Shown: piece after piece, positions 1 through 8,780 of the stretch | How the letters are laid out: every line of letters begins with the position of its first letter | Position numbering within the stretch: position 1 is the stretch's first letter | Assembly (NCBI RefSeq): GCF_026153205.1 | Contig: NZ_JAPFBW010000050.1 | Span: 1-37,144 of the forward strand | Length of the DNA: 37,144 nt | Source: Aquabacterium sp. A7-Y | GTDB taxonomy: Bacteria; Pseudomonadota; Gammaproteobacteria; Burkholderiales; Burkholderiaceae_C | Direction of reading: 5' to 3' | The notes under the pieces: generated by a model | Database searches by the model: none | The model's input: the letters and a program-made list of their open reading frames with translations, nothing else | What the model was told of the DNA's origin: nothing | Position numbers and translations under genes: made by a program

Positions 1-1027
1 CGCCGCGGCACCGCCACCCGCAGCCGTGCCGCGAGCGGCGACGGCGCCGACGGTCGCCGCCGAACCGGAGGCTCTCGCGGCCAGCGAGCCGGAAGCGCCG
101 CCCGAGGACGAGCCCGAGGACCAGAAGGCGGCGCCCGAGGCGTCACCGACGTCCGCTCCGGCCGAAGCTTCCGAGCCGGCATCGGAGCCGGAGGCTGCGG
201 CCCTCGCGGCCGGCGAACCGGCCGAGCCCGCCAGCGTCGCCGAGGCGCCCGAGACACCGGCCTCCGCCGTCGCCGGCGCCGCGAGCGAGGCCGCGACGGC
301 AGCCGAGGGCGGTGCCTCCGGGCCGGCCTTCGAGTGGCCGCCCTCGACCCGCATGAGTTACAGCCTGACCGGCAACTACCGGGGCCCGGTGCACGGCAGC
401 GCCCAGGTCGAGTGGGTGCGCCAGGACGAGCACTACCAGGTGCACGTCGAAGTGAAGATCGGCCCCAGCTTCGCGCCCTTGATGAGCCGGCGCATGAGCA
501 GCGACGGCCTGATCACGCCCGAAGGCCTGGCGCCGATGCGCTACGACGAGTGGACCCGCTTCGGCTTGAGCCGGCGGCAGGCGCGCGTGCTGTTCGAGAG
601 CGATCGCGTGACGCTCAACAGCGGCCGCCAGGTGGCGGCCCTTCCGGGGGTGCAGGACAGCGCCAGCCAGTTCGTGCAGCTGACCCAGCGTTTCCTGCGC
701 CGGCCGCAGCTGCTGCAGGTGGGACAGGCGGTGGAGGTGCCGCTGGCGCTGCCGCGCCGACAGGACCGCTGGTACTACGACGTCATCGGCGAGGAGACCC
801 TGGAGACGCCCTTTGGCCGGATTGCGGCCTTCCACCTGAAGCCGCGCCGCGAGCTGCCCGGCCGCGGCGAGTTGTCGGCCGAAATCTGGTTCGCACCCAG
901 TCTGATGTACCTGCCGGTGCGCATCCGGATCCGGCAGGACGCAGAAACCTTTGTGGACCTGATGATCTCGAAGCTGCCCGAGCAGGCGCTGCCGCTCAGG
1001 CCGCCTGCTCCAGGAATGCCACCTTGA
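1..1027 (+). CDS. DUF3108 domain-containing protein, 5' partial
   Basis: The reading frame is open to the left edge, so the gene very probably starts outside the window; the GTG at 26 is only the first internal candidate. About 110 residues of Ala/Pro/Glu low-complexity sequence, probably a flexible linker, come first. A folded domain of about 220 residues follows, with a beta-rich pattern (SYSLTGNYRG, a WVRQDEHYQVHVEV strand pair, a SRRMSSDG motif, a WYYDVIGEETLETPFG segment). This matches the DUF3108 family, predicted exported or periplasmic beta-sandwich proteins of unknown biochemical role. The stop codon lies 32 nt inside the 3' end of the convergent gene at 996-1481. The family call is from pattern recognition; no function is claimed. 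Confidence 0.75.
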   Translation, partial: AAAPPPAAVPRAATAPTVAAEPEALAASEPEAPPEDEPEDQKAAPEASPTSAPAEASEPASEPEAAALAAGEPAEPASVAEAPETPASAVAGAASEAATAAEGGASGPAFEWPPSTRMSYSLTGNYRGPVHGSAQVEWVRQDEHYQVHVEVKIGPSFAPLMSRRMSSDGLITPEGLAPMRYDEWTRFGLSRRQARVLFESDRVTLNSGRQVAALPGVQDSASQFVQLTQRFLRRPQLLQVGQAVEVPLALPRRQDRWYYDVIGEETLETPFGRIAAFHLKPRRELPGRGELSAEIWFAPSLMYLPVRIRIRQDAETFVDLMISKLPEQALPLRPPAPGMPP

Positions 1028-1481
1028 AGGCTTCGGCGGTGGCGCCGCCTCGGTTGTCGGCCAGGATACGGTGGGCGGTCAGCAGCAGGGGCTGCAGCTC
1101 GTCCCAGGAACGGGCCTTTTCCATCCGGGTCGCCAGCTGGTCGGCCAGCGGCCCGAGTTGCTCGCCGATGAAGCGCACGGCGCGCGAGCGCAGCTGCTCG
1201 ACCGGACGACCCAGGGGATGCGGCGCCGGCGGTGTGTCGGCCGCCGCGCTGCGTGAGGGGGACGAACGCTGTGCCGACGGGCCGACGATCTCGATGTAAC
1301 CCTCGGCCAGCAGCGTCTCGATCACTTCTTCCGGGTGTTGCGGGATGAGGCGCATCAGCTCGGCCTCGCTGCGCTTGCCGTCCACCACGATGAGGCCGGA
1401 GCGCAGCTTCTGCGCCAGGTGGTTTTGGCGCGTTGCGATCTCGGCCTGCCCCTTCTCGGTCTTCCGGTATAAGGTTCCCAT
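996..1481 (-). CDS. Conserved hypothetical protein, 161 aa
   Basis: The product is not recognised by name. The N-terminal 65 residues ([18 protein letters not shown], then an [20 protein letters not shown] stretch and [18 protein letters not shown]) look like a compact helix-strand fold, plausibly a winged helix. A low-complexity Ser/Ala/Pro linker near residues 66-95 follows, then a helical C-terminal half ([34 protein letters not shown]). There is no signal peptide or membrane segment, so it is probably cytoplasmic. It overlaps the end of the DUF3108 gene tail to tail and diverges from the enoyl-CoA hydratase gene across a 154-nt spacer. A DNA-binding or regulatory role is possible but not demonstrated. 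Confidence 0.7.
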   Translation of the reverse strand: MGTLYRKTEKGQAEIATRQNHLAQKLRSGLIVVDGKRSEAELMRLIPQHPEEVIETLLAEGYIEIVGPSAQRSSPSRSAAADTPPAPHPLGRPVEQLRSRAVRFIGEQLGPLADQLATRMEKARSWDELQPLLLTAHRILADNRGGATAEAFKVAFLEQAA

Positions 1482-1635
1482 CGCTGCTGATCCCGTCGGT
1501 CGATGTGACGGGGGAGCTTACATCCGAGGTGGCCGTCCGCCAATGGCAAAACTGCGGAAGGTGCCAGGCCCTTCGGGTGGTACCGGGGCGATCCGGCGTC
1601 CGTATAGTGCCTGTCCTCGAAAGGAGAAAAACGCT

Positions 1636-2424
1636 GTGAGCTATGAACTGATCCTGACCGAAACCCGCGGCCAAGCTGCCCTGAAAGCGGGTGTGGTCAC
1701 CCTCAACCGCCCCAAGCAGCTCAACGCCCTGAACGACGCGTTGATGGACGAGCTGGGCGCTGCCGTGCGCGCCTTCGATGCCGACGAGAGCATCGGCTGC
1801 ATCATCATCACCGGCAGCGAGAAGGCCTTCGCGGCCGGCGCCGACATCGCCGCGATGGCGCGCTGGAGTTACATGGAGGTCTACAAGTCGGACTTCATCA
1901 CCCGCAACTGGGAAGCGCTCAAGAGCGTGCGCAAGCCGGTGATCGCGGCGGTGGCCGGCTATGCCCTGGGCGGCGGGTGCGAGCTGGCGATGATGTGCGA
2001 CTTCATCATCGCGGCCGAGACCGCGAAGTTCGGCCAACCTGAAATCAAGCTCGGCGTGGTGCCCGGCGCCGGCGGGACTCAGCGCCTGCCGCGCGCGGTG
2101 TCCAAGGCCAAGGCCATGGACCTGGTGCTGACCGCCCGCATGATGGACGCGGCCGAAGCCGAGCGCGCCGGCCTGGTCTCGCGGGTGGTGCCGGCCGAGC
2201 GGCTGCTGGAGGAGGCCTACGCCGCGGCCGACGCGATCTGCGCGATGTCGCTGCCGGCCCTGATGGCCGCCAAGGAATGTGTCAATCGCGCCTACGAGGC
2301 GCCGCTCAACGAAGGCATGCTGTTCGAGCGCCGGGTGTTCCACTCGCTGTTTGCGACCGAGGACCAGAAGGAAGGCATGGACGCCTTCCTGAACAAGCGC
2401 CCGGCGGCTTTCAAGCACCGCTGA
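1636..2424 (+). CDS. Enoyl-CoA hydratase (crotonase family)
   Basis: A 262-residue crotonase-fold enzyme expected to hydrate trans-2-enoyl-CoA to 3-hydroxyacyl-CoA in beta-oxidation. The oxyanion-hole regions are clear: KAFAAGADI near residue 63 and [14 protein letters not shown] near 110. The two catalytic glutamates are Glu116 (GGGCE) and Glu136 (FGQPE), 20 residues apart as in the classical enzyme. The GTG start at 1636 is chosen because AAGGAG at 1621-1626 lies 9 nt upstream and the protein then begins SYELILTE, normal for the family; upstream in-frame codons would add an implausible Arg/Pro-rich tail. A possible -10 (TATAGT, 1603-1608) lies just ahead. The gene is monocistronic and convergent with the PNPOx-like gene. 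Confidence 0.93.
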   Translation: MSYELILTETRGQAALKAGVVTLNRPKQLNALNDALMDELGAAVRAFDADESIGCIIITGSEKAFAAGADIAAMARWSYMEVYKSDFITRNWEALKSVRKPVIAAVAGYALGGGCELAMMCDFIIAAETAKFGQPEIKLGVVPGAGGTQRLPRAVSKAKAMDLVLTARMMDAAEAERAGLVSRVVPAERLLEEAYAAADAICAMSLPALMAAKECVNRAYEAPLNEGMLFERRVFHSLFATEDQKEGMDAFLNKRPAAFKHR

Positions 2425-2440
2425 GCGCGGCGGCGCTCAG
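2421..2440. terminator. Perfect hairpin containing both convergent stop codons
   Basis: CTGAGCGC (2421-2428) and GCGCTCAG (2433-2440) form a perfect 8-bp stem with a 4-nt GGCG loop. The left arm includes the TGA of the enoyl-CoA hydratase gene and the right arm the TGA of the minus-strand PNPOx-like gene. There is no U-tract on either side, so it is not a textbook intrinsic terminator. It could protect mRNA 3' ends or slow polymerase. Confidence 0.45.
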
Positions 2441-2994
2441 GGCTGCAGCCAGCGCGCGCCCTCCGCGTCGAAGCGGGCGCGGCGCTGGCCTTGCGGCCGC
2501 AGCTCCAGCCAGTCCAGCGAGTCGACCCGGATGCCGATCACGCCGAAGTACTCCCGGCTGGCGCGCTGCACCTCAGGCACGGCAGCCAGCGGCGCGCCAG
2601 GCGGCAGCGGCGAGACGTAGTCCTGGGCGCCCGGCGTGAGCTTGACGCGGGCCCAGCGTGAGGAGACCTCCAGCCCGCTGTCCTCGACGCTCAGCGTCAC
2701 CTTGCAGCGCAGCTGCCAGCCGAGCGCGGAGGACCAGAACACCAGCATGCCGGCGGGGCAGGCGGCGATTTCGTGCACCTTGGCGGCCCGCGTGTCGGTG
2801 TAGACGAGCAGCCGCGCCTCGGGCTGCAGGGCCTCGCGCAGCACCACCGTGCGGGCGTCGGCGCCGTCGGGTGCGGCGGTGGCCAGCACCGGGGTGCGCC
2901 AGGCGTGCGCCTTGTCGCCGACGGCGCGCGCGAGTTCGTCCCAGATCGCCGCTTCGACCTGGGGAAGTGTCTGCGACCGCGAGTCGGTGTTCAT
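2437..2994 (-). CDS. Pyridoxamine 5'-phosphate oxidase family flavoprotein
   Basis: A 185-residue protein with the FMN-binding split-barrel pattern. Landmarks are a helical N-terminus, [21 protein letters not shown] near residues 34-54, [19 protein letters not shown] near 62-80, [17 protein letters not shown] near 83-99, and a C-terminal [16 protein letters not shown] that resembles the PNPOx C-terminal domain. It is shorter than typical PdxH (about 210 residues), so it may be a PdxH-related oxidase or heme/flavin-utilising relative rather than the main pyridoxal phosphate enzyme. The ATG overlaps the lysS stop as ATGA (2991-2994), so translation is probably coupled to LysRS. The substrate is not established. 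Confidence 0.8.
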   Translation of the reverse strand: MNTDSRSQTLPQVEAAIWDELARAVGDKAHAWRTPVLATAAPDGADARTVVLREALQPEARLLVYTDTRAAKVHEIAACPAGMLVFWSSALGWQLRCKVTLSVEDSGLEVSSRWARVKLTPGAQDYVSPLPPGAPLAAVPEVQRASREYFGVIGIRVDSLDWLELRPQGQRRARFDAEGARWLQP

Positions 2995-4475
2995 TGCTCC
3001 TTGCGCAAGGCGGGGAAGAGGATGACGTCGCGAATATTAGGCGAATCGGTCAGCAACATGATCAGACGGTCGATGCCGATGCCGCAGCCGCCGGTGGGCG
3101 GCATGCCGTATTCCAGCGCACGGATGAAGTCGGCGTCGAAGTACATCGCTTCCTCGTCGCCGGCGTCCTTGTTCGCGACCTGGGCCTGGAACCGGGCGGC
3201 CTGGTCCTCGGCGTCGTTGAGCTCGCTGAAGCCGTTGGCGATCTCGCGGCCGGTCATGTAGAGCTCGAAGCGCTCGGTGATCTCGGGGTTGCTGTCCGAG
3301 GCGCGCGCCAGCGGCGACACCGCGACCGGGTGGTCGATGATGAAGGTGGGCTCCCAGAGCTGCTCCTCGACCAGCTCCTCGAAGACGCCGAACTGCAGCT
3401 GCGACAGGCCCCAGTGCGCCGGCGCCTCCTTGCCGAGGTTCTTGAGGATGCCGCGCAGGTGTGTCGCGTCGTCGATGTGCGCCGCGCCCACGCTGCTCGC
3501 GTACTTGACGATGGCGTCACGGATGCTCAGGCGGGCAAAGGGCTTTTCCAGGTCCACCGCGCGGCCCTGGTAGCTCAGCGTCGCCGAGCCGGTGGCCTCG
3601 CGCGCGGCGTGGCGCAGTACCGACTCGGTGTAGTCCATCAGGTCGTGGTAGTTCCAGTAGGCGGCATAGAACTCCATCATCGTGAACTCGGGGTTGTGGC
3701 GCACCGAGATGCCTTCGTTGCGGAAGTTCCGGTTGATCTCGAAGACCCGCTCGAAGCCGCCCACCACCAGGCGCTTGAGGTAGAGCTCGGGCGCGATGCG
3801 CAGGAACATCTCCTGGTCCAGCGCGTTGTGGTGGGTCACGAAGGGCTTGGCGTTGGCGCCGCCCGGGATCGGGTGCAGCATCGGTGTCTCGACTTCGAGA
3901 AAACCGTTGCTGGCCATGAAGTTGCGGATCGAGGACACCGCCTTGCTTCGGGCGACGAAACGCTTGCGTGCGTCCTCGTCGGTCATCAGGTCGACATAAC
4001 GCTGGCGGTATTTCTGTTCCTGGTCGGTCATGCCGTGGAACTTGTCCGGCAGCGGGCGCAGGCTTTTGGTCAGCAGGCGCAGCGCGCTGACGCGCACGGA
4101 CAGCTCGCCGGTTCGCGTCTTGAAGAGGGTGCCCTCGCAGCCGGCGATGTCGCCCAGGTCCCAATGCTTGAAGGCGGCGTGCGCTTCCTCGCCGACCCCG
4201 TCGGTGGTGACAAACAGCTGGATGCGGCCGCTCGCGTCCTGCAGCGTGCAGAAGCTGGCCTTGCCCATCAGGCGCTTGAGCATCATGCGGCCGGCCACGC
4301 TGACCTTGACCTGCTGCGGCTCCAGTTCCTCATTGCTCAGCGCGCCGTATTGCGTGTGCAGCGCGCCGGCCTGGTGGGTCGGCTTGAAGTCGTTCGGGAA
4401 GGCGACGCCCTGCTGGCGGATGTGGGCCAGTTTTTCGCGCCGTTCGGCGATCAGCTGGTTCTGGTCTTCGGTCAT
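2991..4475 (-). CDS. lysS: Lysyl-tRNA synthetase (class II)
   Basis: A 494-residue class II aminoacyl-tRNA synthetase that charges tRNA-Lys in the cytoplasm. It has an N-terminal OB-fold anticodon-binding domain ([18 protein letters not shown], then [11 protein letters not shown]). Class II motif 2 is [20 protein letters not shown]; motif 3 is [11 protein letters not shown] followed by RDVILFP at the C-terminus. The start at 4475 ([16 protein letters not shown]) is chosen because it matches family length; longer in-frame extensions run through the promoter. A -10-like TAAAAT lies at 4504-4509 on the minus strand, giving a short leader of about 22 nt. The gene diverges from the glycan cluster and is followed by the PNPOx-like gene with a 4-nt overlap. 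Confidence 0.98.
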   Translation of the reverse strand: MTEDQNQLIAERREKLAHIRQQGVAFPNDFKPTHQAGALHTQYGALSNEELEPQQVKVSVAGRMMLKRLMGKASFCTLQDASGRIQLFVTTDGVGEEAHAAFKHWDLGDIAGCEGTLFKTRTGELSVRVSALRLLTKSLRPLPDKFHGMTDQEQKYRQRYVDLMTDEDARKRFVARSKAVSSIRNFMASNGFLEVETPMLHPIPGGANAKPFVTHHNALDQEMFLRIAPELYLKRLVVGGFERVFEINRNFRNEGISVRHNPEFTMMEFYAAYWNYHDLMDYTESVLRHAAREATGSATLSYQGRAVDLEKPFARLSIRDAIVKYASSVGAAHIDDATHLRGILKNLGKEAPAHWGLSQLQFGVFEELVEEQLWEPTFIIDHPVAVSPLARASDSNPEITERFELYMTGREIANGFSELNDAEDQAARFQAQVANKDAGDEEAMYFDADFIRALEYGMPPTGGCGIGIDRLIMLLTDSPNIRDVILFPALRKEQ

Positions 4476-4490
4476 GACGGGCTCGGGCGT

Positions 4491-4509
4491 GGAAAAGCCC
4501 GCGATTTTA
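4491..4509 (-). promoter_or_regulatory. Predicted lysS promoter -10 and initial transcribed region
   Basis: Read on the minus strand the segment is TAAAATCGCGGGCTTTTCC. The hexamer TAAAAT (4504-4509) is a good -10, and the predicted transcription start near 4497 leaves about 22 nt before the lysS ATG. The same layout is found ahead of rpmF and acpP in this window. No convincing -35 is visible. Confidence 0.5.
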
Positions 4510-4611
4510 CCGGCCGGCCGGGCGCCGGGCCGTATGATCGGCGGCCCCGGGCGGTCCATCCGCTGCTGAATACTCCGCATCCACCCCGGCTTCTGCCGCG
4601 CCAGCACCCGC

Positions 4612-5904
4612 ATGTCCACCTCTCCGCTGTCCCGCGGTGCCCTCGCTCACTTCGCCGCCAAGCTGGTTTCGGTGGCGCTCGGGCTGGCCATCGTCGTGGT
4701 GGTGGCGCGCCAGGGGCCGGAACAACAGGGCCAGTTTTCGCTGCTGATCGCCACCGAGGCGGTGTTCGCCGCGTTGTTCTCGGGCCTGGGCCTGGTGATC
4801 GCGCGCCAGGTCTCGCACCACCGGCAGGCCGCCGGCGCCTGGCTGGGCGGCGCACTGGTGCTTGCGCTGGCCGGTGGGCTGGCAGGCGCGGCGGTGTTCA
4901 CGCTGGCGGCACAGGCGCTGGGCGGCGACCCGGCCTACCGCTTCCTGCCGCTGCTGGCTGTGGCGGCGCCGCTGCTGCTGTTCACGCCCACGCTGTCCGG
5001 GCTCTACCTGGGCGAAGGCCGCATGGGGCCCATCAATGCACTGAGCATCGCGCCGCCGCTGCTGACGCTGCTCGGCTTGGCGGCTCTGTGGCTGGGCGGC
5101 GTGCAAGCCGGACTGATGCAGGTGGTGGCCGTCTGGCTGGCCGCTCGCGCCGGGGTCGGCGTGGCCGGCGCACTGCTGGCGGCCCGAGGCGCCGGCCTGC
5201 AGGCGCCGGTGTGGTCGGCGTGGCGGGCGCAGGCGCACTTCTGCACGGTGGTTGGGCTGACCAATCTCGTCAGCTGGCTCAACTACCGCGTCGACCTCTT
5301 TATCGTCGAGCGTTATGCGGGGCTGGGGGCGGCCGGCGTGTACTCCGTGGCCGTGACGGCCGCCGAACTGCTCTGGTTTGTCTCATCCTCGGTCAGCGCT
5401 GCCGCCTATGCCCGTATCGGTGTGCCGGATGCGAGGCAGGCTGCCGCCCTCACGGTACGGGTCGTGCACCTCAACCTCGCGATGCTGCTGCTGGTCACGC
5501 CGCTGCTGCTGCTGGCGGCCTGGTGGCTGCTGCCGCGCCTGCTCGGGGCGCCCTACACCGCGGTGCTGCCACTGCTGGCGCTGCTGCTGCCGGGCGTCTG
5601 GGCCTATGCGAGCGCTTCGACGCTGTCGGCCTTCTACACCAATTTCCTGGGCCGGCCGCAGCTGTCGGCTGCGGTCGCGACAGTCTCCCTGGCGGTCAAC
5701 GTGGGCGTGTGCTCGCTGCTGGTGCCGCACCTGGGGGCGGCGGGCGGCGCGCTCGCCACGTCGGCGTCCTACCTGCTGGCGATCGCGTGGGGGCTGGCGC
5801 TGTTCCGTCGCCACGCCGGCCTGTCCTGGGGGGAGGTGCTGCGTCCGCAGGGGCGGCAGCTGCTGGACGACCTGCGGGCGCCGCTGCGCCGCGCCGGCCG
5901 TTAG
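4612..5904 (+). CDS. Polysaccharide flippase, Wzx/MATE-type (MOP superfamily)
   Basis: A 430-residue integral inner-membrane protein with about 12 hydrophobic segments, matching the Wzx/RfbX class that flips undecaprenyl-diphosphate-linked oligosaccharides to the periplasmic side. The family N-terminus is visible ([35 protein letters not shown]: a first helix, then the loop before helix 2). Further landmarks are [29 protein letters not shown] near residue 220 and paired C-terminal helices ending near residue 395. It heads the glycan cluster, diverges from lysS across 136 nt and is followed by the acyltransferase after 63 nt. Substrate specificity cannot be read from the sequence. Confidence 0.9.
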   Translation: MSTSPLSRGALAHFAAKLVSVALGLAIVVVVARQGPEQQGQFSLLIATEAVFAALFSGLGLVIARQVSHHRQAAGAWLGGALVLALAGGLAGAAVFTLAAQALGGDPAYRFLPLLAVAAPLLLFTPTLSGLYLGEGRMGPINALSIAPPLLTLLGLAALWLGGVQAGLMQVVAVWLAARAGVGVAGALLAARGAGLQAPVWSAWRAQAHFCTVVGLTNLVSWLNYRVDLFIVERYAGLGAAGVYSVAVTAAELLWFVSSSVSAAAYARIGVPDARQAAALTVRVVHLNLAMLLLVTPLLLLAAWWLLPRLLGAPYTAVLPLLALLLPGVWAYASASTLSAFYTNFLGRPQLSAAVATVSLAVNVGVCSLLVPHLGAAGGALATSASYLLAIAWGLALFRRHAGLSWGEVLRPQGRQLLDDLRAPLRRAGR

Positions 5905-5967
5905 ACTGCGAGCCGCGCGCCTTCCTGCCCGCCTCACGTCCTGCTCCACGCCCGTTTGCCGCTGCCG

Positions 5968-6591
5968 ATGTTCAAGTCCCTGGTGCTTCGATTGCTGCGT
6001 TGCCTCACAAGGCCGCGCCTGATCTACGGCTGGCGCCGCCATGACGGCACCTGGCTGCCGCACACCCGCATCAGCACCGCCACCGATGTGCAGGGCGCCG
6101 AGGGCCTGTATGTCGAGGACCATGTGTTCATCGGTCACTTCAACCTGCTCGACGCCGCCGGCGGTCTGCACATCGGCGAAGGCACCCAGGTCAGCAACCA
6201 TGTCTCGCTGCTGACACACTCCAGCCATGTGTCGACCCGCCTGATGGGGCGTGCGTACTGGGGCGCGGCTCATCCGGTGGGGGTGAAGCGCGGCGCCACG
6301 CACATTGGGCCCTACTGTTTCATCGGCGCGAACAGCGTCGTGATGCCGGGCAGCCGTCTCGGCCGCGGCGTACTCGTGCGCGCGTTCAGCTATGTGGATG
6401 GCGACTTCCCCGACTACGCGGTCATCGGCGGCCAGCCGGCTCGCATCCTGGGGGATGTACGCGACTTCGACGCGGCCTGGATCGAGCGCTACCCGGATCT
6501 GGCGCCGCACTACTGCGGCATCGGCTGGCAGTCGGCCACGGTGCTGCACGATGGGGATGCGGCAGCGTCCCGGCCCGGAGGCCGGCGATGA
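5968..6591 (+). CDS. Acyltransferase with left-handed beta-helix (hexapeptide repeats)
   Basis: A 207-residue protein with imperfect hexapeptide repeats of the left-handed beta-helix acyltransferases: VEDHVFIGHFNLLDA, LHIGEGTQVSNHVSL, THIGPYCFIGANSVVMPGS, LGRGVLVRAFSYV, then the usual DYAVIGGQPARILG exit motif. It probably O- or N-acetylates a sugar of the cluster's glycan. It resembles WbbJ/xenobiotic-acetyltransferase types rather than PglD, because it lacks the N-terminal Rossmann domain of PglD. The ATG at 5968 (MFKSLVLRL) is preferred over the in-frame TTG at 5956. Its stop overlaps the GT4 start as ATGA (6588-6591), implying coupled translation. Confidence 0.88.
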   Translation: MFKSLVLRLLRCLTRPRLIYGWRRHDGTWLPHTRISTATDVQGAEGLYVEDHVFIGHFNLLDAAGGLHIGEGTQVSNHVSLLTHSSHVSTRLMGRAYWGAAHPVGVKRGATHIGPYCFIGANSVVMPGSRLGRGVLVRAFSYVDGDFPDYAVIGGQPARILGDVRDFDAAWIERYPDLAPHYCGIGWQSATVLHDGDAAASRPGGRR

Positions 6592-7661
6592 ACTCCGGCG
6601 CCCCGCATCTGCTGTTTTTCGCTGATGCGCAAAGCGTGCACACCCAACGCTGGGTGGGCGCGATGGTCCTGCGCGGTTGGCGCTGCAGCGTGGTGTCGCG
6701 GCAGGCGCACCAGATTCCCGGCGCCGAGGTCGTGGCGCTCGACACGCCAGACGGCAGCTGGGCGTGGTTTGCCGCGCTGCCGCGGGTGCGGGCGATCGCG
6801 GCCCGGTTGCGGCCCGACCTGGTGCACGGGCACTACATCACCTCCTATGGCCTCTGGGCAGCCGCCTGCGGGCGCGGGCCCTGCGTGCTGACCGGCTGGG
6901 GCTCGGACATCCTGGTCTCGCCCCGGCAGAGCCGCGCGGTGCACGCGCTCACCGGCTGGACCTTGCGCCGCGCCGCGCTGATCACGGCCGACAGCCAGGA
7001 CATGCTGGATGAAATCGCCACCTGGCGGCCTCGGGCGCCGTTGCACCAGATCTACTGGGGCGCCGACACAGGCAAGTTCCGTCCTCAACCCCGGGCACTG
7101 CGGCCCTACCGGATCGTCAGCCTGCGCGCCTGGGACACCAACTACAACATCGACATCATCGTTGACGCAATGGCCGCGCTGCGTCGGCGCCTGAACGGCG
7201 AGTTGGAGCTGCACCTGCTGGGTGGCGGGCCGCTGGAGGGCCGTTTGCGTGCGCAGGTGAAGGCGCTGGGGCTGGACGAGGTGGTGCAGTTCCACGGCCG
7301 TGTCGGTGAAGACCGTATGGCCGAGCTGGTCAACCGGGCGCATGTGAGCGTCTCGATCCCGAGCAGCGACGCGACCTCGGTGGCACTTCTCGAATCGATG
7401 GCGGCGGGGCTGCCGGTGGTGGTGTCCGACCTGCCGGCCAATCGGCAGTGGGTGGACGCCACCGGCGGGATGCTGGTGGCGCCGCGCGATGCGGCGGCGG
7501 CGGCCGACGCGCTGGCGCTGCTGGCCGCTGACCCGGAGCAGGCCGCAAGGATGGGGCAGGCCAACCGGGCACGTGTCGAGCCCGAGGCCTCGCGGCGCCA
7601 CCAGATGGACCGGATGGACGCCCTCTATCGACAGCTGCTGGCCCGGAAAGGGGCGGTATGA
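6588..7661 (+). CDS. Glycosyltransferase family 4
   Basis: A 357-residue GT-B fold glycosyltransferase, expected to transfer a sugar from a nucleotide donor to the lipid-linked acceptor at the inner face of the membrane. The N-terminal Rossmann domain starts LLFFADAQSVHTQRWV, with LRPDLVHGHYITSYGLWAA and TGWGSDI typical of GT4. The C-terminal donor domain has YRIVSLRAWDTNYNIDIIVDA, LELHLLGGGPLEGRLR, VQFHGRVGEDRMAELVNRA and the donor-binding SVALLESMAAGLPVVVSDLP. The retaining mechanism follows from the family and was not tested. Both ends overlap neighbours: ATGA with the acyltransferase at the start, and ATGA at 7658-7661, where a mini-ORF begins. Confidence 0.92.
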   Translation: MNSGAPHLLFFADAQSVHTQRWVGAMVLRGWRCSVVSRQAHQIPGAEVVALDTPDGSWAWFAALPRVRAIAARLRPDLVHGHYITSYGLWAAACGRGPCVLTGWGSDILVSPRQSRAVHALTGWTLRRAALITADSQDMLDEIATWRPRAPLHQIYWGADTGKFRPQPRALRPYRIVSLRAWDTNYNIDIIVDAMAALRRRLNGELELHLLGGGPLEGRLRAQVKALGLDEVVQFHGRVGEDRMAELVNRAHVSVSIPSSDATSVALLESMAAGLPVVVSDLPANRQWVDATGGMLVAPRDAAAAADALALLAADPEQAARMGQANRARVEPEASRRHQMDRMDALYRQLLARKGAV

Positions 7662-7723
7662 GCCCCGCCCGGCCGCCCGAAGGGGCTCGCACCGCAGTGC
7701 GCAGCACGGAGGTTTCCCAATGA
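7658..7723 (+). CDS. Mini-ORF (21 codons) ending RSTEVSQ, coupled at both ends
   Basis: The ATG overlaps the GT4 stop (ATGA, 7658-7661) and the TGA at 7721-7723 overlaps the GT2 ATG at 7720. The first nine codons copy the GT2 start (MSPARPPEG), after which the sequence diverges and ends V-R-S-T-E-V-S-Q. A second mini-ORF at 13184-13237 ends L-R-S-T-E-L-S-Q. It could be a translational-coupling leader, a decayed original GT2 start, or a repeat without coding function. No protein function is claimed. Confidence 0.35.
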   Translation: MSPARPPEGARTAVRSTEVSQ

Positions 7724-7725
7724 GC
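7698..7725 (+). repeat. Dispersed 28-nt RBS/start module, copy 1
   Basis: The module runs TGCGCAGCACGGAG, then three variable positions around TT, then CCAATGAGC. It matches 13212-13239 at 25 of 28 positions. It contains GGAGG (7708-7712), seven nt before the ATG at 7720, and the AATGA stop/start overlap. Here it serves as the initiation region of the GT2 gene. Confidence 0.75.
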
Positions 7726-8757
7726 CCCGCCCGGCCGCCCGAAGGGCTCGTCAGCGTCATCGTGCCTTGCCGCAACGAGAGGGGCCACATCGAGGCTTTC
7801 TGCGCTTCGGTGGCGGCGCAGCAGCTGCCGTCCGGCTGGGACCTGGAGGTGGTGATCGCCGACGGCCGCAGCGACGACGGCACCGCCGCGCTGCTGCAGG
7901 CGCTCGCCGCGCACGACCCCCGCTTCGCCGTGATCGACAACCCGGGCGGCATCGTCTCCAGCGGGCTCAACCGGGCGCTGGAGCGCGCCCGGGGCGAGGT
8001 GATCGTGCGCATGGATGTGCACACCGCCTATGCCGCCGACTACATCGCCCAGTGCCTGGCGGCGCTCGCCGACAGCGGCGCCGACAACGTCGGCGGCCCC
8101 TGGCGCGCCGAGGGCGAGTCGCCGATGCAGCGCGCCATCGCCGCCGCTTTCCAATCGCGCTGGCTGGCGGGCGGGGCGCGCTCGCGTCAGCTCGACTACA
8201 GCGGCTGGGTCGATACCGTCTACCTCGGCTGCTGGCCGCGCCGCAGCCTCGAGCGTTTCGGCGGCTTCGACGAGCAACTGGTGCGCAACCAGGACGACGA
8301 GCACAACCTGCGCATCGTGCGCGGCGGCGGGCGGGTCTGGCAGTCGGCGGCCATCCGCTCGGCCTACCGGCCGCGCGGCTCGCTGGGTGCTTTGTTCCGG
8401 CAGTACCTGCAATACGGCTACTGGAAGCCCTTCGTGATGAAAAAGCACGGCCAGGCCGCCTCGCTGCGCCAGCTGGTGCCCGGGCTGTTCGTGCTGGCGC
8501 TGGTGCTGTGCGCGCTGGCCGGCCTGCTCGGTGCGGGGCCGCTGCCGCTGTTGGGGCTGGCCGGCCTCTACGGGGTGGCTGCCCTGGGCGCCTCGGTGGC
8601 GATCGCGGCGCGCTCCGGCTGGTCGCTGGTGTGGCGGCTGCCGGCCGTCATCGCGGCCTACCATGTCGGCTACGGCGTCGGTTCCCTGTGGGGCTGGGCC
8701 GACGTCCTGCGCGGGGCCGACCAGGGCCGCGCGCGCTTCTCGCGCCTGACCCGTTGA
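7720..8757 (+). CDS. Glycosyltransferase family 2 with C-terminal membrane segments (ExoA-like)
   Basis: A 345-residue GT-A glycosyltransferase. The start motif VSVIVPCRNERGHIEAF (from about residue 11), the nucleotide-binding VVIADGRSDDGTAALL, and RMDVHTAY, the DxD-like site, are all present. The acceptor-side region FGGFDEQLVRNQDDEHNLRIV is also visible. About three hydrophobic segments fill residues 250-325, so the enzyme is anchored to the inner membrane; this layout resembles ExoA-type enzymes of succinoglycan synthesis. The start at 7720 is set by GGAGG at 7708-7712, seven nt upstream. An upstream copy of the same start at 7658 is out of frame because of one extra G. Donor and linkage are unknown. 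Confidence 0.9.
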   Translation: MSPARPPEGLVSVIVPCRNERGHIEAFCASVAAQQLPSGWDLEVVIADGRSDDGTAALLQALAAHDPRFAVIDNPGGIVSSGLNRALERARGEVIVRMDVHTAYAADYIAQCLAALADSGADNVGGPWRAEGESPMQRAIAAAFQSRWLAGGARSRQLDYSGWVDTVYLGCWPRRSLERFGGFDEQLVRNQDDEHNLRIVRGGGRVWQSAAIRSAYRPRGSLGALFRQYLQYGYWKPFVMKKHGQAASLRQLVPGLFVLALVLCALAGLLGAGPLPLLGLAGLYGVAALGASVAIAARSGWSLVWRLPAVIAAYHVGYGVGSLWGWADVLRGADQGRARFSRLTR

Positions 8758-8780
8758 GCCCGCTGCCGTCCCCTTTTGCC

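Larger units (their letters stand above)
7658..7746 (+). repeat. Direct repeat of the GT2 start (27 nt, two copies)
   Basis: Bases 7658-7684 and 7720-7746 are identical over 27 nt (ATGAGCCCCG... to ...CGAAGGG). The copies start 62 nt apart. After copy 1 one extra G shifts the frame. The 35 nt between the copies carries the ribosome binding site GGAGG (7708-7712) used by the downstream copy. This looks like a duplication of the gene start around an inserted ribosome binding site module. Confidence 0.85.

Noticed and set aside
5455-5600. CTG-rich tandem repeat in the flippase gene
   Set aside because: Runs of Leu codons in transmembrane helices explain it; no exact tandem unit.
2658-6044. 1128-codon open frame on the plus strand
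   Set aside because: It runs antisense to lysS and then out of frame through the flippase gene; composition is Arg/Gly/Ala noise.
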